Shown: positions 34,119-46,099 of the stretch, in pieces | Layout of the letters: each line of letters starts with the position of its first letter | How positions within the stretch are numbered: the stretch's first letter is position 1 | Assembly (NCBI GenBank): GCA_033977485.1 | Contig: CM066991.1 | Location: forward strand, 52,678,850 to 52,742,849 | Direction: 5' to 3' | DNA: 64,000 nucleotides | Source of the DNA: Hydrangea macrophylla | Taxonomy: Eukaryota > Streptophyta > Magnoliopsida > Cornales > Hydrangeaceae | Made by a program: the position numbers and the translations under genes | The notes under the pieces: model-generated | Database searches by the model: none | The model's input: the letters and a program-made list of their open reading frames with translations, nothing else | Told to the model about the DNA's origin: nothing

Positions 34119-35617
34119 TGTTGGAAAAACCGGTTTAAGTTCTAAGTTTAAACGCGCAGCGGAAAAATCAAGTTATAAAACTTAATTGGCATGCCCGGAT
34201 CTACTACCCATCAACTCTATAGATGCGCACAAGAGGGGACATGAATTATACCTTACTGTCTTGAACCCAATTCTGAAATCTCTGACTTCCAGCAGCCTCC
34301 ACTAGATGGTCTTCACTCTTATGACTCATATGGATGCTCGCAGGAAGGGCTAGGGTTGGTGGGAACCCTAATGGAGAGGATACAGAAGGTTTTGGGGCTC
34401 CAAAATAGTTTCTGCAACTTCTGACGTTCAAAACGACGAACCACTTTTTAAGAACGCAGCTGCCCTATTTATAGATTCCCATAACCGACCTAGCTCTTGA
34501 GCGATCGAAGTGGATTCGATCGATCGAACATTAGATCGATCGAACCATCTTCAATCGATCGAACCTGCCTAGACTTCAATCGATCGAGACAACTTCGATC
34601 GATCGAACCTGTCTTGACATCATCCTCATTTGCCTTCCCAAGCATCCTAGCGGAGCTAAGAGTGGGACCTCCTAGGCTCTTCATTGTTGGCTCAGATCAG
34701 TTGATTAACTCCCATGACCAAACTCTTTGATCAGCAAATTAATCGACTGATCAGTTAACGTTTATTCCACTATAAAATGATAACTGAACTCCAACGCAAA
34801 AGAACATATCTGAAGCGATAACTAGACTTGTATGTTGTACTAATGTCCCTCTACCGTCAGCATTCGCAATCATATTCAGGTAGTCGGATAAACAGTTACT
34901 GTCAACCTGAATCATGATTACTTCTTATAATCCTTGAGTCCCATTCACCACTCATGATTACCAAACATGTTGATAACTCTTATCAACAAGACTGCAGTAC
35001 TCAGTAATCGACTTGGTGACATTCTCAAGGGAATGCTTACTCTGAAACAGAGGGTAGATTCTGTCTTGACAATATATGTTCACAACCCTATGAATATGAC
35101 ATACCCAAGATACCCAGGTGTTGATCTTCTATAGACCTCACTGATTGGTAAGTCAAAGCAGTCATATCCACAGTCTGTGTTCATAATCGTCTCAAGATTG
35201 AGAACACGTACCTTACACAAGTTATGAGTTCCTATCGACTGATTGACAGCCTTGAGCGTCAATAGGAAACTCAGGTCCGTCAATGCACTATAAGCACTAG
35301 CATATTAACTAAGAGTTACACTCTAGTGATTTGAGATTGATCACTCCATCCAATGGTAGTTAATCATGCTACAGTGTAAACCTAATGAGATATCCTAGTC
35401 TCAACATCCACTGTGACATGTTCTAAGTAACAAAGAATAGCAATTCGTATCTCACTTGTATGTATCTCATACATACACGAATTACTTACTATGATACTTA
35501 AGGATAACAATCATCTCATGAAAGAAACATACATAACAAAATGTAAAGCTGATATCCATATATTAAAATGTCAATGTCTCCTATATAAAGTAATGGTTTG
35601 AGGGCACAAACCCAACA
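34119..35617 (-). repeat. Copia 5' LTR
   Basis: Begins TGTTGG and ends CCAACA on the + strand. The TATA box on the - strand is at 34465-34474, with palindromes at 34500-34612 just upstream. Confidence 0.95.
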
Positions 35618-36030
35618 CTTTCCCCGTCCAGAATATCCTATCTCTTATTCTACAGGTAATGACCAGTACACTGATGACTATTATCCAGAGGAAGGCCCCA
35701 CCGATGATGGTTACGCCAGGGAGGATTATCCTTATGCCAGTTGAAAACTGAAGATGTTATAGTTAGATTACACTTTGGTAGTTCTGTTGAACCTTTAGTT
35801 AACGGGTACTTGGACATTTGTTGTCTTCAGACCTGTTGTGATCCTGTGGACCACACTCTGATGTTTTGTAATAGATAGTATGGTGATTTTTATCTTCAGT
35901 TGTTTATATGCTCTTTTGGTTTGGACTAGTACTGCATGGTGTGGATTATTAGTGACTTTCACCTGTCATTCCTTATGGACCCATAAAGGAAATTTATTTT
36001 TCTCTATTTATGCTATTCCGGGGCGTGACA
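35618..36030 (+). repeat. Gypsy-1 5' LTR, right part
   Basis: Resumes the LTR after copia with a copy of the ctttc duplication and ends ggggcgtgaca. It includes a short coding-like stretch (DYYPEEGPTDDGYAREDYPYAS) also present in the 3' LTR. Confidence 0.95.
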
Positions 36031-36037
36031 GGGTTTT

Positions 36038-36050
36038 TGGTATCAGAGCC
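36038..36050 (+). other. Gypsy-1 primer-binding site (tRNA-iMet)
   Basis: TGGTATCAGAGCC, 7 bp after the 5' LTR. Confidence 0.9.
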
Positions 36051-36198
36051 TGAGTTTGGTACTCTAGGTTATGATACTGTCGTTCACCGATCATTCCACA
36101 CCATCTGGTCCTAGTGTTGTTAAGATTCTTTGAGATGAGATATGAGTATAAGATAAGTTCGTCTTCCTGACGATAGATAGTTTCCTTTGTAGGATAGC

Positions 36199-37206
36199 AT
36201 GGATCCGGAGTTTCACCAGTTTGTGACTGATGCTTATGGAGGACATATTATTCATGGAGATACCGTGGAGCCAGCTGACCCAGAGTTTTATCGTGAGCGT
36301 GTGTGCCAGATAGCTAGTCGACATTTAGAGGAAGACATGTGGAGAGCGCTTTATGTGACCGGGAGTACTCACCTGACACAGATGCGCATGGATGCTTACC
36401 ATACTGTGAGGGTCGGTAGAGACATTTGCCAGGAGATGTTAAGATTAGTTCAGAGTAAGCATGAGATGGATGAGATTGAGTTGAGAACCATTGTAGCCGG
36501 TCCACTAGAGCCCGTAGTTACACCACCAGCAGTAGCAGCAGCAGCCCCACCATCACCAGTACCCGTCCCAGAGCCAGAGCCTGAGCCAATTGAGGATGAG
36601 GAGGATCTAGAGCCTGAGGATGAGCATCCCGATGAGGACATGGACGGAGATGGAGAAGAGGAGCCGATAGATGACGAGGACCCAGTAGAGGATGAGCATG
36701 CAGACGATGCAGATGATGATGAACCTGAGGATGACCCCGAGGAGCCAGAGTTTGAGCCAGAAGATCCAGTACCAGACCCAGAGGCTATTGAGGCAGACGT
36801 AGTAGTAGATGAGGAGGTGCCCGACAAGGAGATAGTTGTGCCAGAGATACCCGTTGTGCTTCAGATACCAGCTGGACCCATTATGCAGATGGAAGCCATG
36901 GCCGATATGGCAGTAGGATGGATAGCTCAGATGGTAGCACAGCCAGCAGATTTTGTTATGGGAGAGGTAGCTATAGCTGGAGCTCTTGACATAGCTGACG
37001 GTTTTGTTGCAGTAGCTATTGATGTCGCTAACCAGGCGATAGCAGACGTGATGGAGGACGATGATGCAGAGATGATAGAGGATTGGGATATAGGGGTAGT
37101 AGTCGGAGATCTTGTCACACCAGTTGAGGATGATCCACTCGAGGAGATGGATATAGACCCAGAGGACGAGGCACCACCAGCAGGATCAGATGCTGACGAC
37201 TTTTGA
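36199..37206 (+). CDS. Acidic extra ORF between primer site and gag (Gypsy-1), 335 aa
   Basis: Open from ATG to TGA. Residues 1-95 form a mixed region (MDPEFHQFVTDAYGGH, PADPEFYRERVCQIASRHLEED, ICQEMLRLVQ). Residues ~110-215 are a Pro/Glu/Asp-rich low-complexity stretch (PEPEPEPIEDEEDLEPEDEH and similar). Residues ~225-300 are Ala/Met/Val-rich and could be helical (AMADMAVGWIAQMV, IADGFVAVAIDVANQAIADV), and an acidic tail follows. The frame differs from gag, which starts 360 bp later. It remains open while gag-pol next to it has six stops, which may be chance or selection. Gypsy-2 has a homologue. I know no such ORF in Tekay elements; function unknown. An acidic nucleic-acid-mimic or activator role would be speculation. 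Confidence 0.7.
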   Translation: MDPEFHQFVTDAYGGHIIHGDTVEPADPEFYRERVCQIASRHLEEDMWRALYVTGSTHLTQMRMDAYHTVRVGRDICQEMLRLVQSKHEMDEIELRTIVAGPLEPVVTPPAVAAAAPPSPVPVPEPEPEPIEDEEDLEPEDEHPDEDMDGDGEEEPIDDEDPVEDEHADDADDDEPEDDPEEPEFEPEDPVPDPEAIEADVVVDEEVPDKEIVVPEIPVVLQIPAGPIMQMEAMADMAVGWIAQMVAQPADFVMGEVAIAGALDIADGFVAVAIDVANQAIADVMEDDDAEMIEDWDIGVVVGDLVTPVEDDPLEEMDIDPEDEAPPAGSDADDF

Positions 37207-37568
37207 GTCAGGATCGGCAGGGTGTAGATTTTGTTAGTTTATATTAGGACATGTTGTCCACTAGATTTTTGGGAGCTTGAGAGATAGCTATTGACCATAG
37301 CTTTGTATAGTATTAGCTGACTTTAGTTGTTGTAACTCTTGTCCCATATGGTACACAGTTTGACTAGTGTGTACTATACGGTACATCTTTTGATATATAA
37401 TATATATATATACGAGTAGTACTTTTGTTATTGTTTGGATGTTGCGTTGTGCTGCGTTGTTTAGTAGAATTGTTAGTTTTGCTATTTCTTGTTCTATCTT
37501 GAGTTCGTTTCTACGAGAAGATTTTCAGCTGATCAATATGTCTCTTGTAAGCGATACTCGTTATCATC
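37207..37568 (+). other. Gypsy-1 spacer between acidic ORF and gag
   Basis: T-rich and noncoding. It includes a TATATATATA stretch at about 37400, which could act as a second promoter; nothing else is seen. Confidence 0.4.
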
Positions 37569-40500
37569 ATGGTAGGACCCTTGAGAAATCACCAAGCACG
37601 TAATGGAGCACCTATTCCGGAAGGGATGGATCCGACGGGAATTTTTGAAGCATTTCTGCAGAGGATGGAGCATGTGGGGGATACATATAATCACTCCACC
37701 CACCAGAGACCTCTTGCACCCCCGCCACCAAGACAGACTGGAGATAAGTTGTTAGCAAATTTTCGTGGGTTACGTCCCAAAAAGTTCGATGGACTAACAG
37801 AACCATGGAAAGCAGAACAATGGGTCAGAGAGATGGAATTAATTTTTGAAGCGTTAGAATGCAGCGAGCAGGAGAAGCGTCGCCTTGCTACGTTTCAGCT
37901 TACTTATGCCGCCGCAGATTGGTGGGAAGCTGAGCGAGCCACTATTGGGATCGATGCCGCTAGAGCTATGTCATGGGAGACATTCAAAGGCAGATTTTTG
38001 GATAAGTATTTTCCAGAAGATGAGAGAGATCAATAGGAAAGGAACTTTCTCAATTTGATCCAAGGAGGATGGGATGTACGGGAATACACAACACAGTTCG
38101 AGCGTCTATCCAGATTTGCTCAGCATATGATAGACACTCCGCAAAAGAAGATAAAGAGATTTCACCAAGGACTGAACCCCCACCTCAGACATATGATGGT
38201 TGGTCATCTGAATCAATCATTTGAAGGGATTGTTAGATTTGCTACAGGATTAGAAAAGGATGCTAATCCAGTGCAGCAACCACAGATAAATTGACCTCAG
38301 TCGTCACGAGGGTTTCAACAGAGGAATTTCCATAATCGACCACCGAGAAAGACCCAAGGATAGAGACCTCAAGAAAACTTTCAAGGAAACAAGAGAACCT
38401 GGGAAGGAACCAGGAAACCGTAGCAGAGTTATAATCGACCTCAACAATATCGCCAGCAGGGGTCACAACCACAGGCATTACTGACAGCCCCGCCAAGCAA
38501 CACTGGAGGTTATTTTAACTGTGGAAAACCCGGACATATTGCAAGGAACTGCACTGCCCATAGACCTAATCGCAGGCCAGATATTGTCTGCCGCAACTGC
38601 AATAAGCCAGGGCACGTAAGCAAGGATTGTCATGCACCACGAGGAGGACACTACGGAGTCCCAGTGCAAGGAATCCAAGGACCTCCTGATCAGACGAGAA
38701 TGAATGTAATCATTCCAGGAGAAGCAGGCTTTAATGCTGATGAGCAGCAACATTTGGAAGGTACGCTTGTACACTTTCATAGTCCAGTTAAAGCTTTATT
38801 TGATACTGGAGCCGCACGTTCTTTTATTGCTGTAAAGATTGTGCGTCAGTTGGGTTTAGAACCCCAGACACTTGAGTCAACACTGAATGCGGTGTCACCT
38901 TTGGGAGTGACAGTTAAGTTGAGTAAAGTGTGTAAAGATTGCCCTTTGACTTTGGGAGATAGGAATCTTCCAGCAGACTTGGTAGTTCTGTCAATGTCAG
39001 AATTTGATGTTATCCTAGGGATGGATTGGTTAACTAAGTACAGTGCCAATCTGGATTGCCCTACTAGGACGATTGTGTTTTCAATACAAGGAAAGACGAC
39101 GATCAGATTCCAGTGCCAGCCGATGAGCGATATGTTTCTTACCAGTTGTTTGGCTACAATTGGGAATACGAGTACGGAGCTTACGATGGATCAAATTTCT
39201 ACCATACAGGATTTTCTGGATGTATTCCAGGATATTAAAGGACTTCCACCGAAAAGAGAAATAGACTTCTGTGTGGAATTAGTACCTGGTACATTGCCTA
39301 TTTCTAAGACTCCATACAGGATGGCACCAAATGAGATGTTAGAACTAAAGAAGCAAGTTCAAGAGCTTGAAGATTTAGGATTTGTTCGTCCAAGTACGTC
39401 ACCTTGAGGAGCACCAGTTATATTTGTAAAGAAGAAGGAAGGAACACTTCGACTCTGTATAGACTACAAGGAGTTGAATAAAGTTACGATTAAGAATAAA
39501 TATCCACTACCATGGATAGATGATCTATTCGATCAGTTACAAGGATCTAGGATCTTTTCCAAGATCGATCTGCGTTCTGGATATCACCAGCTGTTAGTTC
39601 GACCAGAGGATGTATCGAAGACTGCTTTCAGGATGAGATACGGGCATTACGAGTTTATAGTTATGCCTTTTGGATTGACGAATGCGCCAGCAGTATTTAT
39701 GGACTTGATGAATAGAGTATTCAGACTATATCTGGATAAATTCATTATAGTGTTCATTGATGATATACTGATCTACTCAAAGACAGAAGAGGATCACAAG
39801 GAGCATTTACAGGTTGCCTTGCAGACACTTCGAGATAGCAAGTTGTATGCAAAGTTCAGCAAGTGTGAGTTTTGGCTACAGGAAGTCAAATTCTTGGGAC
39901 ATGTTATATCTCAGGAAGGTATTTCGGTAGACTCATCTAAGATTGATGCAGTCTTAAGCTGGAACAGACCAACGAATGCGACCGAAGTCAGAAGTTTTCT
40001 GGGTTTAGCAGGATATTATAGAAGATTCGTAGAAGGGTTCTCCAAGTTAGCAGGACCATTGACGAATTTAACAAGGAAGGAGACGAAGTACGAATGGACA
40101 GACAAGCATGAGGGTGCATTTCAGGAGTTAAAAGAAAGATTGACTTCTGCACCAGTACTCGCATTACCTAAGAGTGGAGAAAAGTATGTGATCTACAGTA
40201 ATGCATCGTACCAAGGACTCGGGTGTGTGCTGATGCAAGATGGAAATGTTATCGCATATGGATCAAGACAATTGAAGGTACATGAGAAAAATTATCCTAC
40301 GCATGATCTGGAATTAGCAGCAATAGTGTTTGCATTGAAAATTTGGAGACACTATCTCTACGGAGAAAAGTTTGATCTGTTTTCCGATCATAAGAGTCTG
40401 AAGTATTTGTTCTCTCAAAAGGAGTTGAACATGCGACAGCGGAGATGGATGGAGTTACTCAAGGACTATGACTTTTCTTTGCAATACCATCTCGTTAAAG

Positions 40501-42089
40501 CAAATGTCATAGCAGATACTTTGAGCCGTAAACCTCGGCTAGTGATCGCTGCATTTCTAATTAGAGAATGGAGAGTATTAGAAGAAATTGTTGAATTTGA
40601 TCTTCAGCCAGTGGAACCAATAAAAGGACAACATTTTGGATGTCTTATGGTACAACCGACTTTGATTAGTTGTATCATAAAGGCTCAACAGATAGCAGAG
40701 GATTTAAAGTTATGGTTCGCCAAGATGTCAGCCAAGGAACCAGAAGTCTGGAGTATTAGTATAGACGGAGCTTTACGATGTAAGGGTAGACTCTGTGTAC
40801 CTGATGAAGAAAATCTCCGGAAAGAAATATTGGATGAAACACATAAGTCACGAATGACTATTCATCCTGGAGGTACAAAGATGTACAAGGATCTGAAGAG
40901 AAATTTTTGGTGGGAAGGAATGAAGAGAGATGTGGCAGAGTATGTAGCTCAGTGTCTTACTTGTAAACAAGTAAAGGCAGAACATCAGAAACCACCTGGA
41001 CTTCTACAGTCGTTACCTATTCCTCAATGGAAATGGGAACACATAACCATGGATTTTGTGGTAGGATTGCCGAAGTCACAGCAGAATCACGATGCTATAT
41101 GGGTAATCGTGGATCGACTTACTAAGACGGCACATTTTATTGCCTATAGCATGACGTACTCAGTAGAACGTTTGAGCCAAATGTATCTACAACACGTTGT
41201 ACGATTACATGGAGTGCCTGTATCTATTGTGTCAGACCGAGATTCGCGCTTTACTGCAGAATTTTGGAAGAGTCTCTAGACAGCGATGGGAACGACATTG
41301 AACTTGAGTTCAGCTTTTCATCCACAGACAGATGGACAGACTGAAAGAACTAATCAAGTGATGGAAGATATGTTACGAGCTTGTGTCATTGATTTTGAGA
41401 GTTCTTGGGAGATGCACTTACCTCTGATTGAGTTCGCCTATAATAATAGTTATCATTCGAGTATAGATATGGTGCCATTTGAAGCATTGTACAGAAGACC
41501 TTGCCGATCGCCGCTGTGTTGGACCGAAGTCGGAGATAGTCAACTTCTTGGGCCAGAAATGGTACGGGAAACCAGTGAAAAGATTCAAGTCGTACGTGAG
41601 AAGATGAAGACAGCCCAGACCAGATACAAGAGTTATGCTGACAAGCGACGCAAAGACTTGGAGTTTACCATTGGAGATCACGTATTACTCAAGGTTTCAC
41701 CTGTTCGAGGAATCGTTAGATTTGGTCAGAAAAGGGGCAAGTTATCGCCACGTTTCATCGGACCATTCGAGATTCTAGAGCGTGTTGGGAAGGTTGCTTA
41801 TCGCCTTGCATTACCGCCAAAGATGTCAGGAGTGCACAATGTTTTTCACATCAGTATGCTGAAGAAATGCGTTCACAACCCAGTGCACGAGATCAACTTT
41901 GAAGACATTGAAGTCCACAGTAACGCTACATTCAATGAAGGACCTGTTCGCATTCTAGATCAAGGAATCAAGAAACTCAGGAACAAAGAGATTCCGTTAG
42001 TAAAGATTCAGTGGAAGCATCATGATGAAAGAGAAGCTTCGTGGGAGCTAGAGTCAGAGATGCGCGAGAAGTTTTCGTTTTTGTTTTAA
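37569..42089 (+). pseudogene. Gypsy-1 gag-pol, one frame with six stop codons
   Basis: A single frame runs from ATG 37569 to TAA 42089, broken by stops at 38034, 38292, 38361, 38421, 39405 and 41277 but by no frameshift I can see. Order: Gag core (DWWEAERATIG...FKGRFLDKYFP), two zinc knuckles (38510-38640; the first has Tyr for Cys), protease LFDTGAARSF (about 38797), RT with FIDDILIYS (39753), RNase H, integrase zinc domain (HPGG...[11 protein letters not shown]), and the core with [15 protein letters not shown] and the Glu of GQTERTNQ. The C terminus is chromodomain-like (VKIQWKHHDEREASWELESEM). RNase H reads [10 protein letters not shown] where YSDAS is normal, losing a catalytic Asp. Stops fit C-to-T changes on either strand. 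Confidence 0.9.
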
Positions 42090-42141
42090 ATCTTGTTGCC
42101 TTTGATTTCGAGGACGAAATCTTTTGTTGAGTGGTGGATGA

Positions 42142-44183
42142 TGTAATACCCTGTATTTTGGTATATTAATAAGACTGGTATTTCATTTCTATACTCGTAT
42201 AAACTTTCTCTTCCATTTGGTGAATTTTGATACCAATCGATTGATAAGTTTTCTCAATCGATTGACATAAACTGAGAAATATTTTCTCTTGCCTTCAGCT
42301 TTAAACGTGTGGCACTCTTAACCCCTATATATACTCGTTCATTTGTGGCCTTGGGTCACTTTGGCAGCTTGAGAGAGAGAGGCATACCTCTTGTGAGATA
42401 TATACATACATATATCTATCTATATATCTATATCTATACACATACATACACACTGACCTTGGCAACTTGAAGAAGAGAAGAACAAGAAGAAGAAAGGAAG
42501 AAGAAGGAAGAGATAGAGAGAGAGAAGGCTGGACAGAGAAAGAGAAAGAAGAGAGAGAGAGAGGAAAGCTTGAGTATTAAAGCCCACACCCAGCCAAACG
42601 CACCCTAAGTGAGTCCTAACTCACTTGGTCACTTTATTTGATGTATTTACAAGTTGTTATGACCTTTAGATGTGATAAGAGTATGATTTCTACGTTTAAA
42701 TATGTTGTTTTTACAATCTACTGGAGAAGACGTAGTATCAATCGATTGACATAATCTCAATCGATTGACATCAGTCGTTTCTCAATCGATTGAATAGGAT
42801 TCCAATCGATTGACATCTCAATCGATTGCCATGTTTCTCAATCGATTGGTATAACTTTTTGTCCCAATCGATTGAACCTCTGTTCTAATCGATTGGCATG
42901 ATCAGAACATGGTTTTCCTTTGCCTGTTATTATATAAAGGTTTAGTTGTTCGATTTCTGATTCGGAATTTCCATTATGTGACTATGGGGTAGACAGGAGT
43001 AATGTGACACCAAAGATTTATGGATAATGAATAAAAAGTAATATGAAGACGTGGGTGACGTGTTGTTCTCATATAAATTTGATATCCGTTTTCTTTTAAT
43101 CCGAGTAGTCAGGCCACATTGGGAATTGTCATGTGTCGATGTTAGAATGGAACGTAAGTAGGTTTGGTAAGTTCTGGGAATGGTACGTGGATGGACGATT
43201 GGTCATGATATGCTCTGAAAAGCGGTGAACCGGATACATGGTTCTCAAAAGCAGTGAGCTGGACCAAATAGTCCTAAGATAGACTGGATGATCTATAATA
43301 TGCTCTTAAAAGCGGTGAACAGGACCATTGTTCTTAAAAGCGGTGAGCTGGGATCACTAGTAGATGACGTTGAGTCGTGGCAATAGATTGATATGCCTTG
43401 TTCGAAACGTTATATCCCTGAAATGCGGTGAACAGGATCATTGTTCTTAAAATCTGGGGACAAACTGACGTGGAGTCCATGATATGCGGTGAGCAGGATA
43501 TATTGCTCTTAAAAGCGATGGACAGAATAAGGGTGTATCCCTAGAGTTAAACGATTGAGTCTGTTCATGACATCTGAGTATGTTGAGTTCGGTATTTGAG
43601 TAACAAGACGATAAGGGTCGGTTTACAAGAATGAATAAAGGAACAAGATATGGATATAATAAGATGGTAACTCGTATCTTCATAAGCTTGTGTTTATTTC
43701 AGATAACTGGTACCTCGTTAGTTTATGCTCACTCAGCTCTCAGTAAGCTGACGGCCTTTTATTGCCTGGACTTTCCCCGTCCAGAATATCCTGTCTCTTA
43801 TTCTATAGGTAATGACCAGTACACTGATGACTATTATCCAGAGGAAGGCCCCACCGATGATGGTTACGCCAGGGAGGATTATCCTTATGCCAGTTGAAGA
43901 CTGAAGATGTTATAGTTAGATTACACTTCGGTAGTTCTGTTGAACCTTTAGTTAACGGGTACTTGGACATTTGTTGTCTTCAGACCTGTTGTGATCCTGT
44001 GGACCACACTCTGATGTTTTGTAATAGATAGTACGGTGATTTTTATCTTCAATTGTTTATATGTTGTTTTGGTTTGGACTAGTACTGCATGGTGTGGATT
44101 ATTAGTGACTTTTACCTGTCATTCCTTATGGACCCATAAAGGAAATTTATTTTTCCCTATTTATGCTATTCCGGGGCGTGACA
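42142..44183 (+). repeat. Gypsy-1 3' LTR (2042 bp)
   Basis: Preceded by gagtggtggatga as the polypurine-like stretch. The TATA box is at 42326-42333. CAATCGATTG sites lie at 42236-42268 and 42739-42898, the TTAAAAGCGGTGA array at 43208-43530, and the short frame ending in DYPYAS-stop at 43897. Confidence 0.95.
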
Positions 44184-46080
44184 CATCCCGACTATGCATG
44201 CTTCGTACTCTGCAGTGTTATTGGTTGAGTTATACTTGAGCTTGATGGCTAACAGGGTAGGGGTCCCATCAGGTGCTATAAGGATGATTCATAGCCTAGT
44301 TGGTTAGCCGCTCCATCGAAATACATTTCCCATAGATTCTCCTCTATCCCCATCACTCCTTCATCCGGGAATCAGAACTCACCCTTCTCCTCGGATTCTA
44401 TCGCAAGGTCGGCCAAGTACTCGGCAACAACTCTCCCTTTCACGGATTTGGCAATGACATTCTTGATATCGAATTCAGCTAGCATCATGGTTCATCGGAA
44501 GATCCTATTAGTCAAAATGGGTTTTTTAAATAGGTATTTGAGTGGGTCCATTCGGGATATTAAGGTTATGGGAAAAGCTAATATGTAGTGCCTAAGGTGA
44601 CGGGTACACCAGACTAGGGCCCAACAGGCTTTCTCTAAGGGTGAATATTTCAGCTCGTATTCAGTCATCCTCTTGCTCAAATAATAAATGGCTTTTTCAC
44701 GTGACCCTCTTATCCTTCTTAGGCCAACATGCACAACATTGAATCTTAGGACACAGAAAGGTATAGCAATAAAGGCCTTTTGAGTGAGGGCGGTGATAGG
44801 ACAGGTGGGTTTTGGAGATAGGTTTTGATTTTATCGAAGGCTTGTTGGCATAGGGTATCCCACTCGAACTTTTCTCCTTTTCTAAGTAACTCAAACAACG
44901 GGTCACATGTTAGGGTGAGTTTTGAGATGAAGCGGCTAATGAACTATATTCTATCCAGGAATCCCTTCAACTCCTTCTCATTCTTCGACGGTTGTATTTC
45001 AACGATGGCTTTTATTTTTGTTGGGTTCACTTCTATTCCCCTTTGGGTGATAAGGAATCCTAACAACTTTCCAGTAGTCACTCCGAAGGTGCATTTCTGA
45101 GGGTTTAGCCTCATTCTAAACTCTCTCAACCTCTCGAAGAATTTCTTCAATGCCCCCAAGTGTCCTCTCCTCTCCTTGAATTTCACAATCATGTCATCAA
45201 CATACACCTCTACTTCTTTATGGATCATGTCATGCAACAATGTAGTAGCGGCTTGCTGATACGTTGCCCCTGCATTCTTGAGCCCAAACAGCATTACCCT
45301 ATAACAATATGTTCCCCATGGTGTGATAAAAGTGGTCTTCTCTCTATCCTCGGGTGCCATGAGAATTTGGTTATTACCTGAGAACCCATCCATAAAAGAC
45401 AGGAGTTCATGCCTTGCAGTGTTATCGACTAGCACGTCGATATGAGGTAAAGGGAAATCATCTTTAGGGCTTACTCTATTCAAATCTCAAAAATCAATGC
45501 ACACCCTAACACGAACATCTTTTTTTGGAACTGGCACAATATTGGCAATCCATTCAGGATACTCGATGACCATCAAGAATCCAGCCTTTAATTGCTTTTC
45601 AACTTCCTCTTTTACTTCAAGTGCCCATTCAGGCCTCATTCGTCTCAATTTTTGTTTTATTGGTTTTGAGTTAGGAAAGAGGGGGATATGATGTTGTACT
45701 ATCTCTGGATCGATACCTGGCATATCACTATAAGACCATGCAAAAACATCTTTGAATTCATTTAATAGATTGATCAATTCTTTGCTTTTGAGGATTATCT
45801 TTATTTCCTAGATTAATTGTTAGAGTGTCCTCAATGATTTTACATGCAAATTCTTTTTCCTTTTCAATTAATTTTTGCAATTCAATTGGTATTTCATGAT
45901 TATCACATTCATCACATTCATTAAGCACATTCGAGTAGGTAGAATTAGTCATGCTTTCATTAATTTTGTTCGGGGTGATTACAACAGACATAGCAATAAT
46001 AAAAAGCCTCATTTGGGCCATTATAGACTCTAAGAAAGGGGGGGGGGGGGTACTTATCACTAGACTCAAAAACCCATTCC
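44184..46080 (-). pseudogene. Tat pol: protease/RT, RNase H and start of second RNase H
   Basis: Reading on the - strand: spacer and possible protease remnant (46069-45780); RT from MINLLNEFKDVFAWSYSDMPG, with PVPKKDVRVRVCIDF, DLNRVSPKDDFPLP, KNAGATYQQAATTLLHDM and YVDDMIVK; classical RNase H (EKAIYYLSKRMTEYELKYSPLEK, about 44690-44620); then the archaeal-type RNase H start (MYFDGAANQLG, NNTAEYEACIVG) up to the Gypsy-1 insertion. The KNAGATYQ...YVDDMIVK text is characteristic of Tat. A stop replaces Arg at about 45487 and there are further frame breaks. The run of 13 G at 46038-46050 lies at the upstream edge. Confidence 0.85.
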
Positions 46081-46099
46081 TTGTTGACTAATTGCTTTA

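Larger units (their letters stand above)
26953..35617 (-). mobile_element. Ty1/copia element, nearly intact, inserted in Gypsy-1 5' LTR
   Basis: 8,665 bp with 1.5-kb LTRs (26953-28452 and 34119-35617) and a ctttc target duplication (26948-26952 and 35618-35622). An iMet-type primer site sits beside the right LTR, and one gag-pol frame runs on the - strand. LTRs differ at about a dozen positions in 1.5 kb, so insertion is recent. The left outer end is TA where the right copy has TG. All enzymatic motifs appear intact, with a single stop at the gag-pol border. Confidence 0.95.
25320..44183 (+). mobile_element. Gypsy-1: Tekay-like Ty3/gypsy element with a nested copia element
   Basis: The ends TGTAATACC and gcgtgaca are flanked by catcc (25315-25319 and 44184-44188). 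LTRs are about 2.04 kb; the 5' LTR is cut by copia. An iMet primer site, an acidic ORF, gag-pol and a purine-rich stretch before the 3' LTR follow in order. Without copia the element is about 10.2 kb. RT text ([34 protein letters not shown]) and a chromodomain-like C terminus fit the Tekay/Del chromoviruses. The LTRs look about 98% identical by eye. It splits the second RNase H of the Tat element between IVGM and EVALAL. Confidence 0.9.

Noticed and set aside
36450..36827. Serine-rich protein on the - strand
   Set aside because: It is the antisense shadow of the Asp/Glu/Pro-rich stretch of the acidic ORF.
39474..42089. Endogenous pararetrovirus (caulimovirid) RT
   Set aside because: Integrase, LTRs, an iMet primer site and target duplications are present, and there is no movement-protein motif; it is Ty3/gypsy.
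46038..46050. Run of 13 G as a functional frameshift site
   Set aside because: It lies in decayed sequence between gag-pol parts with other breaks nearby; a homopolymer expansion or sequencing error is more likely.
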